From an uncultured Shimia sp. (GTDB taxonomy: Bacteria; Pseudomonadota; Alphaproteobacteria; Rhodobacterales; Rhodobacteraceae), in the NCBI RefSeq assembly GCF_947493595.1, contig NZ_CANLRL010000004.1, forward strand, positions 1-64,000: a stretch of 64,000 nucleotides of DNA, in the 5' to 3' direction. The stretch's first letter is position 1; every line of letters starts with the position of its first letter. Positions 27,531 through 36,313 of this stretch are shown one piece after another. The translations under genes were made by a program, and so were the position numbers. The notes beneath the pieces are model-generated. The model was not told where the DNA came from. It worked only from the letters and a program-made list of their open reading frames with translations, and did not search any database.

Positions 27531-28790
27531 TCAGGCGCTGTCTTGCATGTGCACCACGTCGCCCGTGTCACCCCGAGCCTTGCCCTCTTCGAGCGCTTTC
27601 ACGGTGACAACGCCGGGCTTCTGGTTCTTGGTCCAGACTGTGGCGGCGGCAACCCGATCCCGATTGATCCGATCCGCGTATTTTTGCGCGACCTGATAAG
27701 TGTCAGACAGCAGGCCCTCGGCCAAAGTGGTTGGATTGAGACCAAGCTTGAGGAAGCTGGCGTTTGACACCCGCAGGTCGTTTTCGGCAGCTTCTTTGCG
27801 CGGGTTGTCGACCATGGCGACCTCGGCGCCGGTCAGGCGGGCGACCAAATCGGCAAGTTCGCGCACGCGGTGGGTTTCGGTCATCTGGTTGCGGATGACC
27901 GGGCGGTCACCTTTTTCCGGTGGGTTGGAGATTGCCAGTTCGATGCAACGCACGGTGTCGCGGATGTGGATGAAGGCGCGGGTCTGTCCACCGGTGCCGT
28001 GAACGGTGATCGGGTAGCCAATGGCGGCCTGCATCAGGAAGCGATTGAGCACCGTGCCGTAGTCGCCATCATAGGCAAAACGGTTGATCAGCCGTTCGTC
28101 TCGGCGGGTTTCATCGGTTTGGGTGCCCCAGACAATGCCTTGGTGCAGATCGGTCACGCGGATGCCGTCGTTCTTGGCGTAGAATTGGAACATCAGTTGA
28201 TCCATGGTTTTTGTCATATGGTAGATGCTGCCCGGATTGGACGGGTAGAGAATTTCGCGGTTGTGGATGACGTTGTCGTCACCACGCACCATGATTTGTT
28301 GATAGCCTTCAGGAATTTCCAGGCCCGCGCCGTCGTAGCCATACACGCCCATGGTGCCGAGGTGCACAACGTGGGCGTCTAGATCAAGCAGCACCAGCGC
28401 GGCGAGAATGTTGTGAGTGGCGTTTATGTTGTTGTCGACGGTGTAGCGCTTGGGGCAGGCGCCGCGCATGGAGTAGGGCGCAGAACGCTGCTCGCCAAAA
28501 TGCACCACCGCGTCGGGTCTAAGCTCGCCAAGCAGGATGGCGAGGTCGTCAAATTCCTGCGCGACGTCCAGTTCTACAAATTTGATGGTTTTGCCGCTGA
28601 CCTCTTTCCAGGCTTCGATTCGCTCTTGCGTGGATTTGATTGGGGTCAGGCTGACCACGCCGAGGCGGTTGTCGATTTTGCGGCGCGAGAGATTATCCAC
28701 GATGGTGACGTCGTAGCCCTGTTCGCTGAGATAGAGGGAGGTGGGCCAGCCGCAAAAGCCGTCGCCACCAATTACTAAGACATTACTCAT
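27531..28790 (-). CDS. sqdB: UDP-sulfoquinovose synthase
   Basis: 419 residues, close to plant SQD1 and bacterial SqdB. It makes UDP-sulfoquinovose from UDP-glucose and sulfite, the head-group donor for the sulfolipid SQDG. The characteristic N-terminus VIGGDGFCGWPTSLYLS, the EQRSAPYSM segment, GTMGVYGYDG and the catalytic YHMTK (Tyr-x-x-x-Lys) are all present. Start ATG 28790 follows AGGAGA. The glycosyltransferase and other sqd genes are not adjacent. SQDG can replace phospholipid when phosphate is scarce, which suits a marine cell. Confidence 0.93.
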   Translation of the reverse strand: MSNVLVIGGDGFCGWPTSLYLSEQGYDVTIVDNLSRRKIDNRLGVVSLTPIKSTQERIEAWKEVSGKTIKFVELDVAQEFDDLAILLGELRPDAVVHFGEQRSAPYSMRGACPKRYTVDNNINATHNILAALVLLDLDAHVVHLGTMGVYGYDGAGLEIPEGYQQIMVRGDDNVIHNREILYPSNPGSIYHMTKTMDQLMFQFYAKNDGIRVTDLHQGIVWGTQTDETRRDERLINRFAYDGDYGTVLNRFLMQAAIGYPITVHGTGGQTRAFIHIRDTVRCIELAISNPPEKGDRPVIRNQMTETHRVRELADLVARLTGAEVAMVDNPRKEAAENDLRVSNASFLKLGLNPTTLAEGLLSDTYQVAQKYADRINRDRVAAATVWTKNQKPGVVTVKALEEGKARGDTGDVVHMQDSA

Positions 28791-29164
28791 ACGCGTTCTC
28801 CTGATTTCAGGCTGAAAGACTGGATTTGCATTGTTGAGCTGGCGGTTTCCAGCCTCGCCGGAATGTGATTTGATCCAAAGAAGTCTCTTAAACGGAGGGT
28901 TGTGGAGCAGCTATTTGTGTTGCGCCCCTCGGATTTTGTGAAAGTAATGGAAGCGTACGGCGGCGGATAATCGGACGTAAAGCTTTTTTGTTGTGGCAAG
29001 TCGTGCTTGAGGCATCGGTTAGACTATCCCAAAGAGGCGCCTTGAGAGAGGCCGCAATTTCGGTGGCTGGAACTTTTCCGCACATTTTGCCTGCCCGCTT
29101 GGAAAGCGAGTTGTCCGGTTCTGCGTCTCGGAAGTCTTGTTCGGAGAGGCGGCCACTTGGGCTG
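28791..29164. other. 374-nt non-coding stretch upstream of sqdB
   Basis: Lies between the pentapeptide gene stop and the sqdB start on the same strand. It should hold the sqdB promoter. I find no convincing hairpin-plus-T terminator, riboswitch or conserved small ORF. A plus-strand open frame at 28988-29245 has no SD or family resemblance and runs into the pentapeptide gene. Confidence 0.5.
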
Positions 29165-29851
29165 TTAATGTACCTGCAAACCCAGTTGCCCCAGCAAGAT
29201 CGCAGCTTGTTGCTTGGAGAGAATGGCGCCTTTGAAGCGTTTTAGGTCTGAGAGACGGATCCCGCCCAAGTCGGCGCCCCGCAGGTCCGCGTTCTCAAAA
29301 CGGCTGTCGATCAGATGCGTGTCTCGCAGGGAGCAGTCTTCAAACACTGCGTCGCGAAAATCACATTGGCTCATATCCGCGTCGGTAAAATCCACCCGTT
29401 TAAGGGTCATTTTGCGAAACGAGAATTTGGGCAGCATAGCGAGGGCCAACAACACGTCCTCAAGCTCGATGCCAAGAGAGTGGGTTTCTCTGAGGTCAGC
29501 GCCGGTCATTTTGCAATTGCGGAATTTTGAATGGGTTAGGGTGGCGCCACGCAGATTGGCGTTGCTGAAATCGCCCCCGTCGATGGTGCCTTCGGAAAAG
29601 TTGGCGCCCTGAAGCAAGACACCGCTGGCGCGGCAGCCTTTGAAAGTGACGTCTTCCAGTGTGGCGCTTTTGAAAGAGGCCTGAGACAGGTTGCACCCCT
29701 CAAACCGCCAGCCGGTGAGGTCGAGATCGGAAAGATCGCACCCTACCAAGGTGCAGCGCGTGAGCGTGTGTGGCTGGCCGGTTCTGCTGGCGCGTTCAAT
29801 TTCCGCCCGGGAGGGACTGCAATCAACAAACTGGTGGGTTTTGACAGTCAC
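29165..29851 (-). CDS. Qnr-like pentapeptide repeat protein
   Basis: 228 residues, GTG start at 29851 with GGAG 7 nt upstream. From about residue 32 nearly the whole chain follows the A(D/N)LXX pentapeptide pattern of a right-handed quadrilateral beta-helix (CDLSDLDLTGWRFEGC; ANLRGATLTHSKFRNC; DADMSQCDFRDAVFEDC). The break around SLGIELEDVLLALAML and the C-terminal helix SKQQAAILLGQLGLQV correspond to the loop and dimerising helix of Qnr/MfpA gyrase-protecting proteins. Similar proteins act as DNA mimics on gyrase; quinolone protection here is inference. It is monocistronic. Confidence 0.85.
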   Translation of the reverse strand: MTVKTHQFVDCSPSRAEIERASRTGQPHTLTRCTLVGCDLSDLDLTGWRFEGCNLSQASFKSATLEDVTFKGCRASGVLLQGANFSEGTIDGGDFSNANLRGATLTHSKFRNCKMTGADLRETHSLGIELEDVLLALAMLPKFSFRKMTLKRVDFTDADMSQCDFRDAVFEDCSLRDTHLIDSRFENADLRGADLGGIRLSDLKRFKGAILSKQQAAILLGQLGLQVH

Positions 29852-29980
29852 GCGCGGCTCCAGACACTGAAATGTGGGGTAGACCCCAAGCCATACGGCG
29901 GAATTTGCGGTTTGGGAAGGCCAAGCCGAATGCGGGAGCGGGAGCCGTGGCGCTCCCGCAATGCTGGCGGTCGTTTGTGT

Positions 29981-30733
29981 CTACATTTCACCGCCAGCGA
30001 CTTGTAGCGTTTGCCCTCGGACGGAGTCGGCCATGTCGGAGCAGAGATACAGTGCAGTGTGGGCCACTTCCTCCGGTTTGATCAGGCGCCCATGCGGGTT
30101 CACGCCGACCATCATGTGGCGGGCTTCTTCCTCAGAACAGCCGGTGCGGGCCATGATGCTTTCGATGTTTTGATCGATGATCGCGGTTTCCACATAGGCC
30201 GGACAAATGGTGTTGAAGGTGATGGGCTTGAGCGCATAGTCGGCGGCCAGCGATTTGATCATGCCGTTTACGGCGTGTTTGGAGGTGGAGTAGGCGGGGG
30301 CGCCCTTTAATCCGCGCAGACCGGCGATGGAGGAAATCACCATGACGCGGCCCCAATCGGTCTGGTTCATCGATTTGAGGCTTTCGCGGATGGTGAGGAA
30401 GACCCCGTCAATGTTGATCGACATCATCTTACGCCAGAATGCCATGTCGGTTTTATGCAGGGCGCGGCCCTCGGCGATGCCCGCGTTGGCGACACAGATT
30501 TGGATGGGACCGCGCGCAGCTACTGCCGCGGCGACGCCGTCTACCACAGAGGCCTCATCCGCAACATCCATGGCGAGGGGAAACAGCCCCTTAGTGGCCG
30601 CCTCTTCCAACACATTGAGGCGACGGCCAGTGATGGTGACTTGGGCACCTTCTGCGGCCAGCGCTTTGGCGATGGCGAGGCCAATCCCGGTACCGCCGCC
30701 GGTGACCAATGCGTGTTTGCCCGATAGTGTCAT
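29981..30733 (-). CDS. Short-chain dehydrogenase, 3-hydroxybutyrate dehydrogenase-like
   Basis: 250 residues from ATG 30733 (MTLSGKHALVTGGG) with GGGAGAG just upstream; a longer frame to 30946 is not credible. Cofactor motif TGGGTGIGLAIAKAL, NAGIA, catalytic Ser (VISSIAGLRG), Tyr-x-x-x-Lys in PAYSTSKHA. The segment ICPAYVETAIIDQNIESIM and overall length suggest the hydroxybutyrate/acetoacetyl dehydrogenase group, but the substrate is not certain. It is transcribed divergently from the membrane methyltransferase gene. Confidence 0.88.
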   Translation of the reverse strand: MTLSGKHALVTGGGTGIGLAIAKALAAEGAQVTITGRRLNVLEEAATKGLFPLAMDVADEASVVDGVAAAVAARGPIQICVANAGIAEGRALHKTDMAFWRKMMSINIDGVFLTIRESLKSMNQTDWGRVMVISSIAGLRGLKGAPAYSTSKHAVNGMIKSLAADYALKPITFNTICPAYVETAIIDQNIESIMARTGCSEEEARHMMVGVNPHGRLIKPEEVAHTALYLCSDMADSVRGQTLQVAGGEM

Positions 30734-31082
30734 GTCGCTCTCCCAATGCTGTATCGGGATCACCTTAGCGGGCGAATAAGACCGGACAAGCCTTCTGGTT
30801 GTTTGCGCCGCAGGGTCACAAAAATGGAGTAGGTGGTCAAAATGTCCGAAGCCGTGTGCGGAAAATGCGCTTGAAATGGCATTTCGGGCAAAACTCCTGT
30901 CCTTTTTTGGGCGTGGCATGCGGCTTTCTGGCCCTTTTTGACGCACGGCGGATCTGCATCATTGCAGTGTATCAACGGATCGTTAAACCAAGAGACATGA
31001 GACAACGACGCGTAAAGATAATACCAATTTGGGGCCGGTCGGTGCGCTGGCGCTTTGGTCCGTGCCGGAAAGGGATGGGCCA
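30734..31082. other. 349-nt intergenic region between divergent genes
   Basis: Must contain the SDR promoter (minus) and that of the membrane methyltransferase (plus). No terminator, riboswitch or credible small gene is seen. Open frames crossing it on both strands lack SD sites. Confidence 0.5.
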
Positions 31083-31541
31083 ATGAGGGTTTTGCGGTCG
31101 ATTGATATTCCGCCGGTCTGGTTGCTGGCGGGTTTAGCGGTGGCGTGGCTGCAAGCCAACCATTGGTCCATGGGGCTGAGCTTTGGTCCGGTCTGGGCGG
31201 ACCTGCTGGGCGGGGTGTTGGTTGGCGGCGGTGTGGTTCTGACCGCATTGGCGGTTGTTGAGATGCGAAGGCATCAGACCACAATACATCCGCACCATGA
31301 CAGTGCTCGCCTTGTACAAAGCGGCATTTTCAAGCGCAGCCGCAATCCGATCTATCTCGCAGATGTGATGATCCTTGCGGGGCTGATCCTCTACTGGGAT
31401 GCGGTGCTGGCCCTACCTTTGGTGCCGGTGTTCCTGTGGATTTTGGAAAAACGCTTTGTCATTCCAGAAGAAAATCGTCTGCGGAAGACATTTCGGATGG
31501 ATTTTGCGCGCTATTGCGAGAAAGTGCGCAGGTGGGTGTGA
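31083..31541 (+). CDS. Membrane methyltransferase of the isoprenylcysteine carboxylmethyltransferase/PEMT-like family
   Basis: 152 residues from ATG 31083. Three to four membrane helices (VWLLAGLAVAWLQ; LLGGVLVGGGVVLTALAVV; YLADVMILAGLILYW; ALPLVPVFLWIL). The SAM-binding signature of the family follows: HDSARLVQSGIFKRSRNPIYL and the C-terminal EENRLRKTFRMDFARYCEKV-RRW. Members methylate lipids or prenylated thiols at the membrane; the bacterial substrate is generally unknown. The start was set by the hydrophobic N-terminus. Confidence 0.82.
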   Translation: MRVLRSIDIPPVWLLAGLAVAWLQANHWSMGLSFGPVWADLLGGVLVGGGVVLTALAVVEMRRHQTTIHPHHDSARLVQSGIFKRSRNPIYLADVMILAGLILYWDAVLALPLVPVFLWILEKRFVIPEENRLRKTFRMDFARYCEKVRRWV

Positions 31542-31676
31542 TGCCGTTGCGTCGCAGAAATACGGTAAGTTGCTTGTTTGCTTGTGCAGCAATTCAGGTG
31601 GCGTTAAAACATTATGCAAGTGCAGCATGGTCTGCGTGAAACATTATTGCTCTGACTCTGAAGGGGGATAAGAAAG

Positions 31677-33248
31677 GTGAAGATAGGTACACCAAAAGAG
31701 GTGTTTGACGGTGAGAACCGGGTCGCGATGACTCCGGACTCTGCCAAACAGCTCCAGAAGCTCGGTTATGAGTGCGCCATTGAAAGTGGCGCCGGTGCCG
31801 GTGCGGGATTTTCGGACGCCTCCTATGAGGCAGCCGGTGTTGAGGTTATCAAGACCGCAGCGGCTCTCTGGAAAGCGTCTGACATTGTCGCCAAAGTGCG
31901 CCAACCGGATGCTGCGGAACTCAAGCGCCTGACCAAGGACAAAACGCTGATCTCCTTCTTCAACCCGGCAGGGAACGAAGACGGCATGGAAGCGGCGAAG
32001 GCCAAAGGCGCCAACGTGATTGCCATGGAAATGGTGCCACGCATTTCGCGCGCGCAGAAGATGGACGCGCTGTCCTCTATGGCCAACATCGCGGGTTACC
32101 GCGCAGTGATCGAAGCTGGCAACAACTTTGGCCGCTTCTTCACCGGTCAGATCACCGCCGCAGGCAAAGTGCCGCCCGCAAAGGTTCTGGTTGTGGGCGC
32201 CGGTGTGGCCGGTTTGGCCGCGATTGGCACCTCGACCTCTTTGGGCGCGATCACCTATGCGTTTGACGTGCGTCCGGAAGTGGCGGAGCAGGTTGAATCG
32301 ATGGGTGCTGAGTTTGTTTACCTCGACTTTGAGGAAGAACAGGCCGATGGCGCGGCAACAGGGGGCTATGCCTCTGTGTCCAGCCCGGAGTTCCGCGAAG
32401 CACAGCTGGCAAAATTCCGTGAGCTGGCCCCGGAAGTGGATATCGTGATCACCACCGCGTTGATCCCAAACCGCGAAGCACCGGAGCTGTGGACCGAAGA
32501 CATGGTTGCTTCGATGAAGCCGGGTTCGGTGATTGTCGATCTGGCAGCGGAAAAGGGCGGCAACTGTAAGCTGACCGTGATGGACGAGAAGATCGTGACC
32601 GAGAATGGCGTGACCATCATCGGCTACACAGACTTCCCATCCCGTATGGCGGCACAGTCTTCCAGCCTATATGCAACCAACATCCGTCACATGATGACTG
32701 ACCTGACTCCTGAGAAAGACGGTCAGATCAACCACGACATGGAAGACGATGTGATCCGCGGCGCGACCGTGACCTTTGAAGGCGACATCACCTTCCCACC
32801 ACCCCCACCAAAAGTGGCGGCAATTGCGGCCAAGCCAAAAGAAGTTGTGCCGGAACTGACACCGGAAGAAAAACGTGCGGCCGAAGTGGCGGCGTTCAAA
32901 GCGCAAACCAAACAGCAGGTGATGCTGTTGGGCGGCGGCGGGGCCTTGATCCTGTTGCTGGGTCTTGTGGCTCCGGCCAGCTTTATGCAGCACTTCATTG
33001 TGTTTGCATTGGCCTGTTTTGTCGGCTTCCAGGTGATCTGGGGCGTGGCGCACTCGCTGCACACACCTTTGATGGCTGTGACCAACGCGATCTCCTCGAT
33101 CATCATCTTGGGGGCTCTCATGCAGATTGGCTCTGGCAGCTTCCTTGTGATCCTGCTGGCGGCGCTCTCTGTCTTCATGGCCGGGATCAACATCTTCGGC
33201 GGTTTCCTCGTGACACGGCGCATGCTCGCCATGTTCCAGAAGTCCTAA
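31677..33248 (+). CDS. pntA: NAD(P) transhydrogenase subunit alpha
   Basis: 523 residues, GTG start at 31677. Proton-translocating transhydrogenase transfers hydride from NADH to NADP+. The N-terminal 380 residues are the NAD(H)-binding dI domain, related to alanine dehydrogenase ([48 protein letters not shown]). A Pro/Ala/Lys linker leads to the C-terminal dIIa part with about four membrane helices. Alpha is one fused chain, as in E. coli, rather than the split PntAA/PntAB of Rhodospirillum. pntB starts 13 nt downstream. Confidence 0.96.
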   Translation: MKIGTPKEVFDGENRVAMTPDSAKQLQKLGYECAIESGAGAGAGFSDASYEAAGVEVIKTAAALWKASDIVAKVRQPDAAELKRLTKDKTLISFFNPAGNEDGMEAAKAKGANVIAMEMVPRISRAQKMDALSSMANIAGYRAVIEAGNNFGRFFTGQITAAGKVPPAKVLVVGAGVAGLAAIGTSTSLGAITYAFDVRPEVAEQVESMGAEFVYLDFEEEQADGAATGGYASVSSPEFREAQLAKFRELAPEVDIVITTALIPNREAPELWTEDMVASMKPGSVIVDLAAEKGGNCKLTVMDEKIVTENGVTIIGYTDFPSRMAAQSSSLYATNIRHMMTDLTPEKDGQINHDMEDDVIRGATVTFEGDITFPPPPPKVAAIAAKPKEVVPELTPEEKRAAEVAAFKAQTKQQVMLLGGGGALILLLGLVAPASFMQHFIVFALACFVGFQVIWGVAHSLHTPLMAVTNAISSIIILGALMQIGSGSFLVILLAALSVFMAGINIFGGFLVTRRMLAMFQKS

Positions 33249-33261
33249 GGAGGTCTGAGCA

Positions 33262-34704
33262 ATGGAATACGGTTTTACGACCGCAGCTTACGTTGTTGCG
33301 GCAGTGCTCTTCATCCTCTCCTTGGGGGGGCTGAGCAATCAGGAAAGCGCCAAGCGCGCGGTGTGGTACGGCATTTCCGGCATGGCGCTGGCGGTGTTTG
33401 CCACATTGATCGGCCCCGGTGCGGGGCTGTGGTGGCTGTCCATTCCGCTGATCGCGGCGGGCGGTGTGATTGGCTATCAGCTGGCGTCCAAGGTCGAGAT
33501 GACCCAGATGCCGGAGCTGGTGGCTGGCATGCACGCGCTGGTTGGTCTGGCGGCAGTGTTTGTGGGCTTCAATGCACATTTTGAGATTGGCAACGCGGCG
33601 GAAGCTGTGGCGGCAGGTCCGGATGCGGTGAAAGAGCTTGGCACCTTTGGCAAGCTGATTGCCAAGAAATCCGGCGTTGAGATCAGCATTCTGCTGGTGG
33701 AGCTAAGCTTGGGTGTCTGGATTGGTGCGGTAACTTTCACGGGCTCCGTGATTGCTTATGGCAAACTGTCCGGCAAAGTGTCCTCCAACGCTGAAAAGCT
33801 GCCAGGTGGTCACTTGCTGAACGCGGGTGCCGCAGGTCTCTCTTTGCTTTGCCTGATCTGGTATCTGAACACCGGTGGTTTCCTGCCACTGCTGATCCTG
33901 ACCATTGCGGCGCTGTTCATCGGTTATCACCTGATCATGGGTATCGGTGGCGCGGACATGCCGGTGGTTGTTTCCATGCTGAACAGCTACTCTGGCTGGG
34001 CGGCTGCGGCGATTGGTTTCTCGCTGGGCAACGACCTGTTGATTGTGGTTGGTGCGCTTGTGGGCTCCTCCGGTGCAATCCTGTCCTACATCATGTGTAA
34101 GGCGATGAACCGCTCTTTTGTGTCGGTGATCCTTGGCGGCTTTGGTGGGACCACTGGTCCGGCCATGGAAGTGGAAGGCGAGCAGATCGCGATTGAAGCG
34201 GATGGTGTTGCCAGCGCGCTTGAAGATGCGGACAGCGTTGTGATTATCCCGGGCTATGGCATGGCGGTAGCACAGGCACAGCAGAACGTGGCGGAGCTGA
34301 CCCGTCGTCTGCGCGCCAAAGGCAAAGAGGTGCGGTTTGCAATCCACCCGGTTGCGGGTCGTCTGCCTGGGCACATGAACGTGCTGTTGGCCGAAGCCAA
34401 GGTGCCCTATGACATCGTGCTGGAGATGGACGAGATCAACGATGACTTCCCGGATACGGATGTGGCCATCGTGATTGGCTCCAACGACATCGTGAACCCG
34501 GCAGCTCAGGAAGATCCGAACAGCCCCATCGCGGGGATGCCGGTACTGGAATGCTGGAAAGCCAAGCAGGTGTTTGTGTCTAAGCGTGGTCAGGGGACCG
34601 GCTACTCCGGCATCGAAAACCCGCTGTTCTTCAAAGAGAACACACGCATGTTCTATGGTGACGCGAAAGCCAGCCTCGATAAGTTGCTGGGTATGATTGA
34701 GTAA
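33262..34704 (+). CDS. pntB: NAD(P) transhydrogenase subunit beta
   Basis: 480 residues, start ATG 33262 with AAGGAGG. The first about 280 residues are the dIIb membrane part (eight to nine helices). The C-terminal dIII domain binds NADP(H): [50 protein letters not shown] and [18 protein letters not shown]. With PntA it forms the proton-driven NADPH source of the inner membrane. The operon ends at a strong terminator. Confidence 0.97.
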   Translation: MEYGFTTAAYVVAAVLFILSLGGLSNQESAKRAVWYGISGMALAVFATLIGPGAGLWWLSIPLIAAGGVIGYQLASKVEMTQMPELVAGMHALVGLAAVFVGFNAHFEIGNAAEAVAAGPDAVKELGTFGKLIAKKSGVEISILLVELSLGVWIGAVTFTGSVIAYGKLSGKVSSNAEKLPGGHLLNAGAAGLSLLCLIWYLNTGGFLPLLILTIAALFIGYHLIMGIGGADMPVVVSMLNSYSGWAAAAIGFSLGNDLLIVVGALVGSSGAILSYIMCKAMNRSFVSVILGGFGGTTGPAMEVEGEQIAIEADGVASALEDADSVVIIPGYGMAVAQAQQNVAELTRRLRAKGKEVRFAIHPVAGRLPGHMNVLLAEAKVPYDIVLEMDEINDDFPDTDVAIVIGSNDIVNPAAQEDPNSPIAGMPVLECWKAKQVFVSKRGQGTGYSGIENPLFFKENTRMFYGDAKASLDKLLGMIE

Positions 34705-34727
34705 TTGATCACTGCCATAGAGTGTGG

Positions 34728-34758
34728 AAAGGGCGCCCTAGAACGGGGCGCCCTTTTT
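34728..34758 (+). terminator. Intrinsic terminator of pntAB
   Basis: AAAGGGCGCCC (34728-34738) and GGGCGCCCTTT (34746-34756) form a perfect 11-bp stem with a 7-nt loop; T-rich on both ends, so it could work in both directions. Confidence 0.92.
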
Positions 34759-34790
34759 ATGTGCGGTGGTGAAAGTGGAAAGCAAGGAAG

Positions 34791-34934
34791 CCTCCGGCGG
34801 GGATATTTGGTGAATGAGAAGCCAGGGGCGTGTTGGCTCCTGCCGTTTTCGCATTCTTGAAATATCCCGGGGAAGACACAGCTTGCTGTGGCAGGGGTAG
34901 CGCCCCTCAAGGCTCAAGCCTGTGGGCTTGAGCC
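34791..34934. repeat. Composite intergenic element, copy 2 (two CCCGGGATATTT-type units plus two hairpins)
   Basis: A forward unit at 34797-34820 (GCGGGGATATTTGG, then GAATGAGAAG) faces an inverted unit at 34852-34872 (GAAATATCCCGGGG). They are followed by AGGGG-TAGCG-CCCCT (about 34893-34907) and by GGCTCAAGCC (34911-34920) pairing with GGCTTGAGCC (34925-34934). It sits between convergent pntB and ribN. Confidence 0.65.
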
Positions 34935-34945
34935 ACGCTGATATC

Positions 34946-35833
34946 TCAGGCGGTTTGCAAGCGGGCTTCTTGGCGCATGAGTGTAAAGGAGGCTCCGACG
35001 ATCAGGGCGGCGCCCAACCACAGGCTGCCGGGCGGAGCGTAGCCAAAGACCACCAGGCCGAGACCGACGTTGAACGGCAGTTTGAGGTGGTCAAATGGTT
35101 GCAGATAGGCGGCGTCAGCGATGCTGTAGGCGCGGGCCAAGGCGTATTGCGCGATTGCGGTGCAAAGGCCTGCGCCAACCAAAAGGACACCAGCCGTGAG
35201 GCCCTCAAAGCCGAGACCTGCATCCAGCGCCAAGCCGGCGTTGATCGGGGTGAGCAACATCAGTAAATAGAGCGTCAAAGTGGCCGGGCCTTCGGTGGTG
35301 CTCATTTGTTTGGTCATCAGGCTTGTGAGGCCCCAGAAAATCGCGGCGCCAACCGGATAGAGCGCGTGTGGCGTGAAAGCATCTGACCACGGGGCCAGAA
35401 TGATCATACCGCCGATGAAGCCGATCACCACTGCGCCCCAGCGGTGGGCGGAGACCTGTTCACCGAGCCAGAGGCTGGCCAGGACGGTCACAAAGAATGG
35501 CGACAACATGATCAGGGCAATGGCCTGCCAGATCGGTACGTGCGCCAAGCCGGTTACCCAAAGCTGCACGCCAATCACCGCGCAGCCCACGCGCAGCAGG
35601 TGTTTGAGCGGGGCTTTTGTGCGTAAGGCGTCTGGAGATTTGAGGGCAATCCAAGGCACAAGCCAGAGCGTGGCGATCAGATATTGCCAGAAGGCGACCC
35701 GGGTGGGGGGCAGGCCCATTTTCATCGTGCCCCACTGCACGACGGTGTTGACCACGGCGAACAGAAATCCGGCAAAAATCATAAGGAAAGCCCCGGCGGT
35801 GGCCGGGCGGGTATTTCTAAAAATGCGAGTCAT
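34946..35833 (-). CDS. ribN: Riboflavin importer RibN-type (EamA/DMT family)
   Basis: 295 residues from ATG 35833 (MTRIFRNTRPA) with AAAGGAC upstream. About ten hydrophobic helices in two EamA repeats, the drug/metabolite transporter layout. The family alone would not give a substrate, but an FMN riboswitch lies in its leader at 35918-36126. This combination defines RibN riboflavin importers described in Rhizobium and relatives. Riboflavin uptake is therefore the best call; no rib biosynthesis gene is adjacent. It is monocistronic and convergent with pntB. Confidence 0.85.
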   Translation of the reverse strand: MTRIFRNTRPATAGAFLMIFAGFLFAVVNTVVQWGTMKMGLPPTRVAFWQYLIATLWLVPWIALKSPDALRTKAPLKHLLRVGCAVIGVQLWVTGLAHVPIWQAIALIMLSPFFVTVLASLWLGEQVSAHRWGAVVIGFIGGMIILAPWSDAFTPHALYPVGAAIFWGLTSLMTKQMSTTEGPATLTLYLLMLLTPINAGLALDAGLGFEGLTAGVLLVGAGLCTAIAQYALARAYSIADAAYLQPFDHLKLPFNVGLGLVVFGYAPPGSLWLGAALIVGASFTLMRQEARLQTA

Positions 35834-35838
35834 GGCGT

Positions 35839-35880
35839 TGTCCTTTCGTCTGCGCTCACAACTCAAGGCAAAACAGGACA
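35839..35880 (-). promoter_or_regulatory. Possible SD-sequestering hairpin downstream of the FMN aptamer
   Basis: On the minus strand TGTCCT (plus positions 35875-35880) is exactly complementary to AGGACA (35839-35844) in the ribN Shine-Dalgarno region. No T-run follows the aptamer, so translational rather than transcriptional control is plausible (inference). Confidence 0.4.
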
Positions 35881-35917
35881 GGCCAAACAGCGCCGTTGCC
35901 AGCACTGTTCAGGTTCT

Positions 35918-36126
35918 TCCCGCTCTCTTCCATCCGGACTGTGACCGTCGGCTCAGGAGTTGCACCTGATCTGCTGACACTTTCTTATTGGCTCCGCATC
36001 TTGTCCCAAAACCGGTTCCCACTTTTGGGGATGAGGACGCGTTCCAACAAAAAAAGCCGCTCGCGGGCTTACAGCAAAGCTGCTTACCGCCGGTGGGGAA
36101 TTTCGCCCCGCCCTGAGAACGTTACG
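35918..36126 (-). promoter_or_regulatory. FMN riboswitch (RFN element)
   Basis: Read on the minus strand, conserved RFN blocks occur in order: GTTCTCAGGGCGGGGCGAAA, TTCCCCACCGGCGGTAAGC, AGCCCGCGAGCG, then after an extended variable stem GTCAGCAGATCAGGTGCAAC, TCCTGAGCCGACGGTCACAG and TCCGGATGGAAGAGAGCG. This is the six-helix FMN aptamer. It ends about 85 nt before the ribN start. FMN binding should repress expression of the importer. Confidence 0.95.
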
Positions 36127-36313
36127 GCCCGGAGATGGGCCGCAGCGGTAGGGATAGGCGGGGGCATGGGGGAGAGCAAGGGGGCAAATGTTAGCGATCT
36201 CATTTGTAGTGCCCGGTTGGTATGCGGTGGTATTCCGGCAAGTGCTTGAAAATGAACAAAAACATTTACTTTTGAGTGGGGCTGGGTAAGTTTGGCGCGA
36301 ACAGGAGAAGAGC

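Noticed and set aside
28988-29245. 85-codon plus-strand frame in the sqdB upstream gap
   Set aside because: No SD and it enters the pentapeptide gene antisense; not credible.
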